A stretch of 21,473 nt of DNA from Clostridium sp. CAG:1219 (lineage in GTDB: Bacteria > Bacillota > Clostridia > TANB77 > CAG-465), in assembly GCA_000433335.1 (NCBI GenBank), contig HF996728.1:1-21473 (forward strand), given 5' to 3'. Numbering within the stretch: the stretch's first letter is position 1; every line of letters begins with the position of its first letter. Of this stretch, positions 9,337 to 17,907 are shown in pieces. The translations under genes and the position numbers were made by a program. The notes beneath the pieces are model-generated. The model did no database searches. It was not told where the DNA came from and was given only the letters and a program-made list of their open reading frames with translations.

Positions 9337-11147
9337 TGGATACAGCAAAAGATATTGAAAAATACACAACTGATACACAATCACTTATAGACTCAATTGG
9401 TGATATTAGCAATGGTAGTGTTCATGACATTATAGATAAATACGACCAAATAAGTAAAGATTGGAATAGCTTTTTAGATGATCAAGGTGCAAAATATGGC
9501 TTAACTTTTGATCCAAAACAAACTGATCAAGAAAAGATTGATATGATATCAGAAAGATCTTTCTATGATGAGAAACAAGATAAAGGATTTTTAAGCAGTT
9601 TACAACAACAAATTAAAGAAAATGAAAGTGATAAAGAAAATCTTACAAGACAAGCTCAAGATCTATTAGACACACAAAAGCAACTTGTAGAAAAAAATAA
9701 TTTGCTTATTGAAGATTTAAAAAAACAGTTGGCTCAAGAATTACAAGAAAATAATGAACTACAAAATCAAATTGATAGTATGCAAGCTGAGAAAGATAAA
9801 AAACAACAATTAAAGGACAAATGTGAAAATTTAGACTCAGCACTTGACTTTAAAATTAATCAAAAAAAAGCTGAACTTTCTGCAATAGAAAACGAGCTTT
9901 CAAAGTTAAATCCAAAAGATCCTGAATATCAAGCTAAAAGCGATGAAAAAAGCAAACTTGAATCTGAATTAAATGGTTTATATGATCAAAGATCTAATAA
10001 CAAAAAAGATTTAGCAGATTATGATGCGGATATAAAATCATTAGATGCTGACATTACAAGTTCAACTGCTAAGCATACTGCTAAAGACAATGAATTAAAT
10101 GGACCAGATGGAAAAAATGATAAGATCAACTCTTTAGAAAATAAAAACAAAGATTTATCAAAACATTTAGAAGAAAATAGAAGAGATTTCGAAGCCAAGG
10201 GAATAGCAGTAAATGCTCCTTTAACTGAACAAGAAAAAGCTCAACAACAGCAACAACAAACGCAACAAAGTCCACAAAACCAAACTCAACAAAGCCAATC
10301 GCAAGATCAACAAACTCAAAAATCACAAGGAAAAGCAGTGGCCGGTACTGTTCCAGCTCAATCTCAACAAGCAGAGGCAAAAACAGCATTAACTGAAACA
10401 ACTGATAAAGAAAGAGCAAAAAGAATGTGTCAAGAGTTTAGAGAAGCTAAAACTACTGATGAACGCAGAAAAGTAATCGATGGATACGGTTACACAGATA
10501 TAGTTGCAATGTCAAAATACTTGAACATATTTGACAGAAAAAGAATGTTTAATACAATAAGAGAAGAAATAGATAGCATTGATATTCCAGATAAAGCTGA
10601 TTTTGATGCTAATATGGCAGAAATATTAAAGAATTCTAATTCTAAAGCCCTACAAAGCTTAGATTGTTATGGTCTTTTATTTGCGAATAATACCGCAAGA
10701 GATTTTAAATCTATGTCAACTGAAGAACTTAGAAATATTCAAAAAGTTTTTGACGAAGTAAATAAAAGCAGAAATTTAATAGGAAAAGAGAATCCAGAAT
10801 TATTAGAGTACTTTGATAAAAACTTTGCTCAGTTTGCTAAAACTGGTTCACTTATGGAAAAAGTAAAAACAGGCAGAATAAAAGGTTTTTTTGCAGATAT
10901 GTTTAACGGAAAACAAAAAGCTATAAGAGATAAGCTAACTGGTTCGATGAGAGATTATACTCAAGGAATACAAAATGAAAAGATTAATAAGGCAAAATAT
11001 GAAAATTCTATACGTGTAGCTTTAGGACAAGAAGTTATTGAGGTCCCTACAGCTCCATCAAAGAAAGATAGAGTTTCTCCAGATAAAGATTCTTTAATAA
11101 CAAAACTTGATAAGCAAAGTGCTACATATGAAAAAACTGATCGTTAA
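9336..11147 (+). CDS. Hypothetical coiled-coil, Gln-rich protein
   Basis: I do not recognise this 603-residue protein. It has no signal peptide, membrane segment or sorting motif, so it is probably cytoplasmic. Four parts can be seen. Residues 1-80 are acidic and helical, with a KDWNSFL segment at 41-47. Residues 85-290 are strongly charged, with heptad-like spacing typical of a long coiled coil. Residues 297-350 form a low-complexity Gln/Ser/Thr linker. Residues 355-560 are a more ordered-looking helical domain (for example ERRKVIDGYGYTDIVAMSKYL at 376-396), followed by a basic, Lys/Asp-rich tail. GAGGTG lies 8 bases before the ATG, and the start overlaps the stop of the 44-residue gene. It could be a scaffold or structural protein; secretion by a leaderless route cannot be excluded. 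Its base composition resembles the neighbouring genes. Confidence 0.85.
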   Translation: MDTAKDIEKYTTDTQSLIDSIGDISNGSVHDIIDKYDQISKDWNSFLDDQGAKYGLTFDPKQTDQEKIDMISERSFYDEKQDKGFLSSLQQQIKENESDKENLTRQAQDLLDTQKQLVEKNNLLIEDLKKQLAQELQENNELQNQIDSMQAEKDKKQQLKDKCENLDSALDFKINQKKAELSAIENELSKLNPKDPEYQAKSDEKSKLESELNGLYDQRSNNKKDLADYDADIKSLDADITSSTAKHTAKDNELNGPDGKNDKINSLENKNKDLSKHLEENRRDFEAKGIAVNAPLTEQEKAQQQQQQTQQSPQNQTQQSQSQDQQTQKSQGKAVAGTVPAQSQQAEAKTALTETTDKERAKRMCQEFREAKTTDERRKVIDGYGYTDIVAMSKYLNIFDRKRMFNTIREEIDSIDIPDKADFDANMAEILKNSNSKALQSLDCYGLLFANNTARDFKSMSTEELRNIQKVFDEVNKSRNLIGKENPELLEYFDKNFAQFAKTGSLMEKVKTGRIKGFFADMFNGKQKAIRDKLTGSMRDYTQGIQNEKINKAKYENSIRVALGQEVIEVPTAPSKKDRVSPDKDSLITKLDKQSATYEKTDR

Positions 11148-11154
11148 TAAATAT

Positions 11155-11196
11155 AAAAAAATGAAGTATACATTTTTTGTATACTTCATTTTTTTA
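11155..11196. terminator. Bidirectional terminator between the coiled-coil gene and trpS
   Basis: A perfect 12-base stem (11161-11172 with 11178-11189) with a five-T loop is extended by an A run on the left and a T run on the right. It lies 7 bases after the stop of the 603-residue gene and about 15 bases past the trpS stop, so it serves both convergent operons. Confidence 0.9.
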
Positions 11197-11211
11197 TATA
11201 TTCTTATCCAA

Positions 11212-12195
11212 TTATTTGATTCCTAAACCCAACTTTTGTTTCATTATTTCATACTTTTTCTTTGCCATAGGTCTTACAACCTCTATTCCATCATTTAAAA
11301 TTTCTTCTAATTTATCTGATTTCAATAACTCATTATACTTCTCTTGTATAGTAGAAACTTTTTCAACAACTAAATTTGCAACTTCTTTTTTAAATTCTCC
11401 ATAATTTGAGTCTTTAAATTTTTCTTCTACCTCTTGTATATTAAGCCCACTAAGTGAAGCATATATATTGATAAGATTTGATATTCCCGGCTTATCTTCT
11501 ACATCAAATTTTATATAATTGTCAGAGTCAGTAGTAGCAGACATTATTTTTTTTCTTATTATGTCTAAATCATCAAGTAGATATATAACGCCCTTTTTAC
11601 TTTCACTTGATTTACTCATTTTTTTTGTTGGGTCTTGAAGATCCATTATTTTTGTTCCCTCTTTTGTTATTAAAGGTTCTGGTAATTTAAATGTATCTCC
11701 ATACTTTTTATTAAATCTATCTGCTAAATCCCTTGCAAGTTCAACGTGCTGCTTTTGATCTATTCCAACTGGAACATAATCTACATCATAAGCTAATATA
11801 TCTGCTGCCATAAGTACAGGATATGTAAGAAGTCCTGATGTAAAACTTTGATTTTTTCTACTCTTATCTTTAAATTGAGTCATTCTTGAAAGCTCACCAT
11901 AATAAGTATTACATTCTAGCATCCATGATATATTACAATGATATTCATTATCTGATTGTATAAATATCTTATTCTTTTTTGGATCTATTCCACAAGCAAG
12001 ATATAGATTTAATAATTTCTTTATATTATTTCTTAGTTCCTCTGGTTCTTTAGGTATAGTTATAGCATGTAAATCTGCTATAAATATATAAGAATCATAT
12101 TCTTCTTGATATTTTGATACTTGACGAATTGCACCTATATAATTTCCTAGTGTTATTTCACCTGTTGGTTGCAATCCAGTTAAAATTCTTTTCAT
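11212..12195 (-). CDS. trpS: Tryptophanyl-tRNA synthetase
   Basis: This cytoplasmic enzyme charges tRNA-Trp with tryptophan using ATP. It is a class I synthetase of 327 residues, the normal bacterial size. The HIGH-type ATP motif appears as TLGN at 15-18, within PTGEITLGNYIGA. KMSKS is at 192-196, and the family signature VPVGIDQKQHVELARDLA is at 141-158. The start has a GGGGG run 7 bases upstream. It is the last gene of a sortase-like, NUDIX, trpS unit and lies 23 bases after the NUDIX gene. No T-box leader or Trp-rich leader peptide is seen in front of this gene or the unit, so tryptophan control is not evident here. Confidence 0.97.
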   Translation of the reverse strand: MKRILTGLQPTGEITLGNYIGAIRQVSKYQEEYDSYIFIADLHAITIPKEPEELRNNIKKLLNLYLACGIDPKKNKIFIQSDNEYHCNISWMLECNTYYGELSRMTQFKDKSRKNQSFTSGLLTYPVLMAADILAYDVDYVPVGIDQKQHVELARDLADRFNKKYGDTFKLPEPLITKEGTKIMDLQDPTKKMSKSSESKKGVIYLLDDLDIIRKKIMSATTDSDNYIKFDVEDKPGISNLINIYASLSGLNIQEVEEKFKDSNYGEFKKEVANLVVEKVSTIQEKYNELLKSDKLEEILNDGIEVVRPMAKKKYEIMKQKLGLGIK

Positions 12196-12218
12196 TTTAT
12201 TTCCCCCATTTAGTACTA

Positions 12219-12764
12219 TTACTTATTGCAAATTTGATTTCTTTTTTCTTTTAGCATTTCAATTTGTTCATAAAATCCACTATCATCCCAATCTGAGAAA
12301 GTATAATCCTTGTCATTATTTTCTCTAAGTTTTTTAATCTGTTCAATAGTATAATATTTTACTTCATCTAATTCTTCTTTTTGTATATTGAATTCCTCTT
12401 CTTTAAAATCTACAAAAAAGATATAATTATAAGCAAAATATTTATTATTGACGACATTACTTTTCCATATATCGATCTTGTTTTCATCACAAACATTCAC
12501 ATCTATACCAAGTTCTTCTTTAACTTCTCGTTTTATAGCTTCATCTGGAGTTTCATATGCATCAACTGCTCCTCCAGTTTTTACCCACTTTCCTGGATTC
12601 CTTCTTTTAGTTAAAGCTCTCTTTTGCAATAATATTTCACCATTCTTATTCATTATCCAACATGATACACTCCTTCGCCACAGCCCTTTTGCACATGCTG
12701 TCCATCTTTCTTCTATTTGACCAGTTAAAACATTGTTTTCATCCACTATTTCAACAAGTTCCAT
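12219..12764 (-). CDS. NUDIX hydrolase, Idi/YfcD-like
   Basis: This 181-residue protein has a complete Nudix box at 65-87: G65, five residues, E71, seven residues, then REVKEELGI. The box binds divalent metal and cleaves nucleoside diphosphate-type bonds. The region before it (EIVDENN, then WRRSVSCWI and QKRALTKRRNPGKW) resembles the YfcD and isopentenyl-diphosphate isomerase-like branch. A true isomerase would need its Cys and Glu catalytic pair in the right context, which I cannot confirm, so the substrate is unknown. The start has a strong GGAGGTGA six bases upstream. It lies 18 bases after the sortase-like gene and 23 before trpS, and is probably cotranscribed with both. No functional link among the three genes is obvious. 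Confidence 0.9.
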   Translation of the reverse strand: MELVEIVDENNVLTGQIEERWTACAKGLWRRSVSCWIMNKNGEILLQKRALTKRRNPGKWVKTGGAVDAYETPDEAIKREVKEELGIDVNVCDENKIDIWKSNVVNNKYFAYNYIFFVDFKEEEFNIQKEELDEVKYYTIEQIKKLRENNDKDYTFSDWDDSGFYEQIEMLKEKRNQICNK

Positions 12765-12782
12765 AAAAGGTCACCTCCAAAA

Positions 12783-13583
12783 TTAAACTTTTTTTGCTAT
12801 TACAAGTATATTAGATTTCTCTTCTAAAAGACCATTTGTAGTAACTAGTGTTATAAATTCATCATTATAATTAAAGTCATTATATTCTTTGTTTAGCATT
12901 GTATTTTGAGTTATATATTCCTTAAATCTTAAAAATTCTTCTTCATTTGTTACATCTTCACACTTTAAAAATTCTTCATATTTCTTATCATCACAAGAAA
13001 TTAATGCAAAAACTTCATAATTGTACTCATTTTCAGCATCTATAAATTTTATATTTTTATGATTTTTCATATATTCTTCATTTCTATAATTTATAAGTTC
13101 ACTAAACATAACGTAATTATTATTATTTACCCCATGTATTGTCATATTCTTACTAGGCATAAGAAAACTATAAGCACTATCTACATATATTGAGCCATTT
13201 CCTGATACATTTTTCTTATAGTCATGTGTTTTATAATATTCATTATTTTCACTTTGTAATACAGGATAATTTATGTTAGTTCCATCAACTCTTATCCAAC
13301 CAACTATATCAGAATTTTCATTCTTTAAATTAATTAGCCTTTGTACATTTTCAGATACTAATTCATTTTTATTTTCATCATAAATTTCAACGTTTTCCAA
13401 AGCTTTACTTACTTGACTTGCCGTATATATATTGTAGATATATTTACCTATAAAAGATATCACTACTACTACTCCAATAATAACTAAAATAAAAGTTATT
13501 CTTTTTATCTTCTCTACTATTGTCATATCTTCTAGCCCCTTAACTTCCTTTTCTACCTTCTTTGATTTATTATTGTTTTTCAT
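12783..13583 (-). CDS. Class B sortase-like protein, probably inactive
   Basis: This 266-residue protein has a basic N-terminus, one membrane anchor (about 30-50) and an extracellular domain with class B sortase features: NSDIVGWIRVDGTNINYPVLQ (90-110), YYKTHDY (116-122), GSIYVDSAYSF (130-140) and a KNMTIHG strand. Active class B sortases join proteins to the wall or pili with a His in a YGH motif, a Cys in a TLSTC motif and an Arg on the last strand. Here the matching segments read IHGVN (149-153), TLVTTN (245-250) and SNILVIA (257-263), so His is Val, Cys is Thr or Asn and Arg is Ser or Asn. The only Cys residues (C197, C208) lie elsewhere. It is probably a non-catalytic sortase homologue. 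AAGGTGA lies 4 bases before the ATG. It is the first gene of the unit with the NUDIX gene and trpS; no sortase substrate is visible nearby. Confidence 0.85.
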   Translation of the reverse strand: MKNNNKSKKVEKEVKGLEDMTIVEKIKRITFILVIIGVVVVISFIGKYIYNIYTASQVSKALENVEIYDENKNELVSENVQRLINLKNENSDIVGWIRVDGTNINYPVLQSENNEYYKTHDYKKNVSGNGSIYVDSAYSFLMPSKNMTIHGVNNNNYVMFSELINYRNEEYMKNHKNIKFIDAENEYNYEVFALISCDDKKYEEFLKCEDVTNEEEFLRFKEYITQNTMLNKEYNDFNYNDEFITLVTTNGLLEEKSNILVIAKKV

Positions 13584-13601
13584 AATTTCACCTTAACACA
13601 T

Positions 13602-13630
13602 ATTTTACACCTTTTTATAGCATTTTACAA
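13602..13630 (-). promoter_or_regulatory. Possible promoter of the sortase-like/NUDIX/trpS unit
   Basis: The minus strand reads TTGTAA (13625-13630), a 17-base spacer and TAAAAT (13602-13607). The start would be near 13595, leaving a very short leader that begins at the AAGGTGA site. The terminator of ftsH lies just upstream, so a promoter is needed in this gap, but the -35 match is moderate. Confidence 0.45.
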
Positions 13631-13653
13631 TATTTTAAACATCTATTTAATCT

Positions 13654-13691
13654 AAAAAATGAGTAAAACAAACTTGCTTTACTCATTTTTA
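13654..13691 (-). terminator. Terminator of the gdpP-ftsH operon
   Basis: A stem of about 13 bases (13655-13667 with 13678-13690) lies 3 bases beyond the ftsH stop codon. The next position (A13668 against C13677) is a G-U pair only in the minus-strand transcript. The 3' arm ends in U residues. It separates ftsH from the sortase-like gene. Confidence 0.85.
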
Positions 13692-13693
13692 AA

Positions 13694-15511
13694 TTATTCT
13701 TGGAATATAGCCTCAAATTCTTCAGCTCCAATTTTTTCTTTTTCAATTAAAATCGCAGCTACTTTATGTAATTTATCTATATTATCTTTTAATACCTTTT
13801 CAGCATAATTATAAGCACGCATAACAATATCTCTTACTTCTTCATCTATTTCTGCAGCTATTTTCTCACTATAATTTCTTTGATTATTTATATCTCTTCC
13901 TAAAAACACTTCATCATCTTGACCTGAAGAGCCAAAAGTAATTGGTCCTAGTTTATCAGACATACCATATTTCATTACCATATTTCTTGCTATTTTAGTA
14001 GCTCTATCAATATCACTAGATGCGCCTGTACTAATATCATTTAAAACTAGTTGTTCTGCAACTCTTCCACCAAGTAAAGATACAATGTGTTCTTTCATTT
14101 CTGATTTAGAACGATAACTCTTGTCTTCATTTGGTTTATACATTGTATATCCTCCGGCCATTCCACGTGGTACGATTGATATTTGATGTACAGTATCATG
14201 TGTTGGTAAAAATCTTGATACAACTGCATGACCTGCCTCATGATATGCAGTTAATTTTCTTTCTTTTTCACTTATAACTTTACTCTTCTTTTCAGGGCCC
14301 ATCATTACTTTTACCATTGCTTCTTCTACGTCATTCATTGTAACTGTCTTCTTATTTTTTCTTGCCGCAAGAAGGGCCGCTTCATTTATCATATTTTCTA
14401 GATCTGCTCCTGAAAATCCTGCTGTATTTTTGGCTATAACTTTAAAGTCTATTCCTTTTGCAAAAGGTTTCCCCTTACTATGTAGTTTTAAAATTTCTTC
14501 TCTTGCTGCTATATCTGGTTCACCAACAACAATTTGTCTATCAAAACGGCCTGGTCTCAAAAGTGCAGGGTCCAGTATATCAGGTCTGTTAGTAGCAGCC
14601 ATAACAATTATACTCTCATGTGTAGCAAATCCATCCATTTCTACAAGTAATTGATTTAGTGTTTGCTCTCTTTCATCATGTCCTCCACCAAGTCCTGCGC
14701 CTCTATGGCGACCTACAGCATCTATTTCATCGATAAATACTATACAAGGTGAATTTGCCTTAGCATCCTCAAAAAGATTTCTTACACGTGAAGCTCCAAC
14801 ACCAACAAACATTTCTACAAAGTCAGAACCACTTATAGAAAAGAATGGCACATTTGCTTCGCCAGCCACTGCTTTTGCAAGCAAAGTTTTACCCATACCA
14901 GGTCCTCCAACAAGTAGCACACCTTTTGGAATTCTTGCTCCCATATCTTGATATTTTTTAGGATTTTTCAAAAATTCTACTATTTCTTCTAATTCTTCTT
15001 TTTCTTCTTTTAATCCAGCTACATTGTCAAAAGTTATCTTCTCCTTAGAATTCTTATCATATATTTTTGCCTTACTTTTTCCAAAGCTCATAGCCTTATT
15101 ATTTCCATCATTAGTCTTTCTTAGCATAAATAAGAAAATAAGTAAAGTGCCCACTAAAAGTAAAATATTTGGTATAAGCGGAGCTATAGTTTCCATGAAT
15201 GTTTCTCCGTCAACTTTAAGCTCAAATTCCCCTTTTGCCACCCTGTCTTCAACAAATTCAATAAATGCATTTACTGAAGGTATTTTTACTTCTCTTACTA
15301 CAGACTCATCATCTTTTAATTTTACACTTGCAGTATATCTACTATTATCAAGTGTTATTGATGTAACTTTGCCATCCTCTATTTTCTGTATAAGTTCTGT
15401 ATATGTCATATCTTTAGTAATATTTGAACTTAACATTGATATAAAATACATTGCTACTGCAATAATTAATACATATGTAAGTACTGTTCTTAATAATCCT
15501 TTTTTACTCAT
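13694..15511 (-). CDS. ftsH: ATP-dependent zinc metalloprotease FtsH
   Basis: FtsH is a membrane-anchored hexameric AAA+ protease that degrades damaged membrane proteins and selected regulators. Two membrane segments (about 8-28 and 110-130) flank an extracytoplasmic FtsH_ext domain. The AAA domain has Walker A at 202-209, read as GGPGMGKT instead of the common GPPGTGKT; the essential GxxxxGKT pattern is kept. Walker B is IVFIDE at 257-262, and the second region of homology is near 307-324 ([18 protein letters not shown]). The protease domain has HEAGH at 424-428 and the third zinc ligand D500. The length of 605 is slightly short but complete. Its AGGGG ribosome binding site overlaps the TAG stop of tilS, 9 bases before the gene, so translation is probably coupled. 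It is the last gene of the operon. Confidence 0.99.
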   Translation of the reverse strand: MSKKGLLRTVLTYVLIIAVAMYFISMLSSNITKDMTYTELIQKIEDGKVTSITLDNSRYTASVKLKDDESVVREVKIPSVNAFIEFVEDRVAKGEFELKVDGETFMETIAPLIPNILLLVGTLLIFLFMLRKTNDGNNKAMSFGKSKAKIYDKNSKEKITFDNVAGLKEEKEELEEIVEFLKNPKKYQDMGARIPKGVLLVGGPGMGKTLLAKAVAGEANVPFFSISGSDFVEMFVGVGASRVRNLFEDAKANSPCIVFIDEIDAVGRHRGAGLGGGHDEREQTLNQLLVEMDGFATHESIIVMAATNRPDILDPALLRPGRFDRQIVVGEPDIAAREEILKLHSKGKPFAKGIDFKVIAKNTAGFSGADLENMINEAALLAARKNKKTVTMNDVEEAMVKVMMGPEKKSKVISEKERKLTAYHEAGHAVVSRFLPTHDTVHQISIVPRGMAGGYTMYKPNEDKSYRSKSEMKEHIVSLLGGRVAEQLVLNDISTGASSDIDRATKIARNMVMKYGMSDKLGPITFGSSGQDDEVFLGRDINNQRNYSEKIAAEIDEEVRDIVMRAYNYAEKVLKDNIDKLHKVAAILIEKEKIGAEEFEAIFQE

Positions 15512-15520
15512 AATTTACCC

Positions 15521-16558
15521 CTAACTTAATTTTTTTATAATTGCGATATCCTTTTTTAGAATATCTATTTCAAATCTTTTCCCCAATATAAAACTTTTTC
15601 CTTTTATATTAGACTCTAAAATTTTATTTATGCTCTGAACATGCACATATGAAACATTATCTAAATTTCCCATTAAGCGATAAATGATTTCTCTTATGCA
15701 TCTTATTATTATAGCCTCATGTTCTTTCAAAATGCCATTATAATTAAATATTATACTCTCTATATTATCTTCTATTATAGCACTATTTATTATATTATTA
15801 GTGTATTGCGACAAAAATTCTTCTTCTTTTATCAAAATTTCTCTTGTTTTCAATACGCTATTACAAAAACTCTCACCTAGATTTTCTTTTAATATCGGAA
15901 TAATATTATTCCTTATCTTATTTCTTGTATATATACTCTCAAAATTTGTTTTATCTATTCTAGGTTCTAGATTATTTTCTTTACAATAATCATTTATTTC
16001 ACTCTTTTTTATATCCAAAAGTGGCCTTATAATTTCTTCATTTTTATATGAAATTCCTGTAAGTCCTTTAATTCCTGTGCCTCTTGATAAATTTATTAAT
16101 ATAGTTTCAATAACATCATCACTATTATGTGCGACAGCAATTTTATTTGCTCCTTCTTCTTGCATGACCTTTTTAAAGAATTCATACCTTACATTTCTGC
16201 CACAAAGTTCTTCTGACTGTTTATTTGCTTTTGCCATTTTTGGAACATCTACTGCCAAGTATTTGAATTTAATATTTAAATTATTACAAACATTTTTAAC
16301 AAATTCAGCTTCTTCACTGGCCTCTTTCCTTATACAATGATTTACATTTGCTACGATCATTGTATAATTAATTTTGTTAAATTTACTTAACTGTTCTTTT
16401 AATTTATATAAAATATTTAACATACATATAGAATCTGGTCCACCTGACACTCCTAAAACTATTTTATCTCCATCTTGTATTAAATCATTTTTTATGATAG
16501 TATCATAAACCTTATCTTCTATTGTAATTTTTTTTAAATCTCTACTATTTTTAATCAT
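15521..16558 (-). CDS. tilS: tRNA(Ile)-lysidine synthase
   Basis: TilS attaches lysine to C34 of tRNA-Ile(CAU) with ATP, turning an AUG reader into an AUA reader. The PP-loop SGGPDS is at 38-43, and the N-type ATPase domain follows with VNHCIRKEASEEAEF, GRNVRYEFF and AHNSDDVIETILINLSRGTG. The ORF can be extended to 16615 inside dnaB. I choose the ATG at 16558 because it overlaps the dnaB stop by 8 bases and has AGGGGA upstream. This gives 345 residues, shorter than the 420-470 of many homologues, and the C-terminal TilS_C domain seems absent or reduced. Short forms are known, for example in Aquifex. It lies directly before ftsH, as in many Firmicutes, but without the hpt gene commonly found between them. 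Confidence 0.95.
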   Translation of the reverse strand: MIKNSRDLKKITIEDKVYDTIIKNDLIQDGDKIVLGVSGGPDSICMLNILYKLKEQLSKFNKINYTMIVANVNHCIRKEASEEAEFVKNVCNNLNIKFKYLAVDVPKMAKANKQSEELCGRNVRYEFFKKVMQEEGANKIAVAHNSDDVIETILINLSRGTGIKGLTGISYKNEEIIRPLLDIKKSEINDYCKENNLEPRIDKTNFESIYTRNKIRNNIIPILKENLGESFCNSVLKTREILIKEEEFLSQYTNNIINSAIIEDNIESIIFNYNGILKEHEAIIIRCIREIIYRLMGNLDNVSYVHVQSINKILESNIKGKSFILGKRFEIDILKKDIAIIKKLS

Positions 16559-17897
16559 TAATATCTGGTCCCCTATATAAATTTGCAAACTTAGTATATT
16601 CTGGTATCCAAGCAAGTTCTACTGTACCTGTAGATCCACTTCTGTTTTTAGCAATTATTACTTCTGCAACATTTTTCTTTTCAGTATTTGCATCATAATA
16701 ATCTTCCCTATGTAAAAACATTACAATATCTGCATCCTGCTCTATAGAACCTGATTCACGAAGATCTGATAACATCGGTCTATGATCCGTTCTTGATTCA
16801 GTAGCACGACTAAGCTGTGACAATGCAATTACTGGAATATTTAACTCTTTGGCAAGTATTTTCAAAGATCTACTAATCTCAGAAACTTCTTGTTGACGAG
16901 ATGAACTTTTATTTTTAGATTCCATAAGTTGCAAATAGTCTATGATTACAAGTCCTATATTTTTTTCAAGTTTTGCTTTTCTGCATTTAGCTCTAAGCTC
17001 TGCAGATGTAAGTCCTGGAGTATCGTCTATATATATAGGCATATCTGAAAGTCTTCCACTCGCCTCTCCAAGTTTTAACCAGTCTTCACTCTCTAGTGTA
17101 GCATTTTTTACTTTTGTACTGTCAACTTCACTTTCTGCACAAAGTATTCTCTTTGTTACCTCTTCTTTAGACATTTCAAGGTTAAATATCATAACAGGAG
17201 TTTTTTGATGTCTTGCTACATAACTTGCAATATTAAGTACAAAAGCACTTTTTCCCATTGCAGGACGTGCTGCAACTATTAAAAGTGCAGATTTGTTAAG
17301 TCCTGAAGTTTTAGCATCTAAATCTATAAATCCAGATTCAAGCCCTGATATTGATTGCCCACTCTTACTTATTTCCTCAATTTCATCAAAAACATTTATA
17401 AGAATTTCTCTTATTGAGGCATAACCTCTCGAATTTCTTTCTTGTACAACGTCAAAAATCCTTTTTTCTGCCTGTTCTACAAGTGCATCAACGTCCTCAG
17501 TTCCAGAATAACTATTCCTTATTATTTCATTAGCTGTTTTTATTAAGTTTCTTATGACAGACTTTTCTTCAACTATTTTGATGTAGTTTTCTACATTTGA
17601 AACAGCAGGAACATTATCAACTAAACTTGCAATATAAGAAATTCCGCCAACTTTATCTAAAGTTCCCCTAAGAGTCAATTGATCTTTTAGTGTTATCATA
17701 TCTATGCTTTTCCCAATACTATAAAGTTCTAACATAGCTGCATATATTTCCTTATTGTCTTCCCTATAAAAATCTTCTGACTTTAGGACTTCAATTGAAG
17801 CAATGACAGCATCCTTATCAACAAGCATAGCACCAAGTACTGCTTGTTCTGCTAAAATATCATTTGGTTGTGCTTTAGAAATAACATCACTTTCCAA
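16551..17897 (-). CDS. dnaB: Replicative DNA helicase DnaB (DnaC in Bacillus naming)
   Basis: This hexameric helicase unwinds DNA at the replication fork and recruits primase. The 448 residues comprise the N-terminal collar domain (about 10-110), a linker helix and the RecA-like motor. Walker A is ARPAMGKS at 210-217, Walker B is LVIIDYLQLM at 316-325, and SDLRESGSIEQDAD (377-390) and KNRSG (417-421) carry conserved motor residues. No intein is present. The start is TTG at 17897, with AGGTGA six bases upstream. That site overlaps the TAG stop of rplI, so the genes are 10 bases apart and probably coupled. The 3' end overlaps tilS by 8 bases. Its place after gdpP and rplI is common in Firmicutes. 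Confidence 0.98.
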   Translation of the reverse strand: MESDVISKAQPNDILAEQAVLGAMLVDKDAVIASIEVLKSEDFYREDNKEIYAAMLELYSIGKSIDMITLKDQLTLRGTLDKVGGISYIASLVDNVPAVSNVENYIKIVEEKSVIRNLIKTANEIIRNSYSGTEDVDALVEQAEKRIFDVVQERNSRGYASIREILINVFDEIEEISKSGQSISGLESGFIDLDAKTSGLNKSALLIVAARPAMGKSAFVLNIASYVARHQKTPVMIFNLEMSKEEVTKRILCAESEVDSTKVKNATLESEDWLKLGEASGRLSDMPIYIDDTPGLTSAELRAKCRKAKLEKNIGLVIIDYLQLMESKNKSSSRQQEVSEISRSLKILAKELNIPVIALSQLSRATESRTDHRPMLSDLRESGSIEQDADIVMFLHREDYYDANTEKKNVAEVIIAKNRSGSTGTVELAWIPEYTKFANLYRGPDIND

Positions 17898-17907
17898 ATT
17901 AAATCAC

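Noticed and set aside
9336..9480. N-terminus of the 603-residue protein as a WXG100/LXG type VII substrate
   Set aside because: There is a KDWNSFL segment, but no WxG motif and no type VII genes in the window.
10126..10419. Minus-strand Leu/Phe/Val-rich frame resembling a membrane protein
   Set aside because: It is the complement of CAA/GAA-rich codons of the coiled-coil gene, which read as Leu/Phe/Val; an artefact of composition.
12196..12218. T-box riboswitch before trpS
   Set aside because: Only 23 bases separate trpS from the NUDIX gene, and the short gap before the operon has no room for a T-box or its conserved motif.
16559..16615. N-terminal extension of TilS inside dnaB
   Set aside because: It would overlap dnaB by 65 bases, has no ribosome binding site and is outside the conserved domain.
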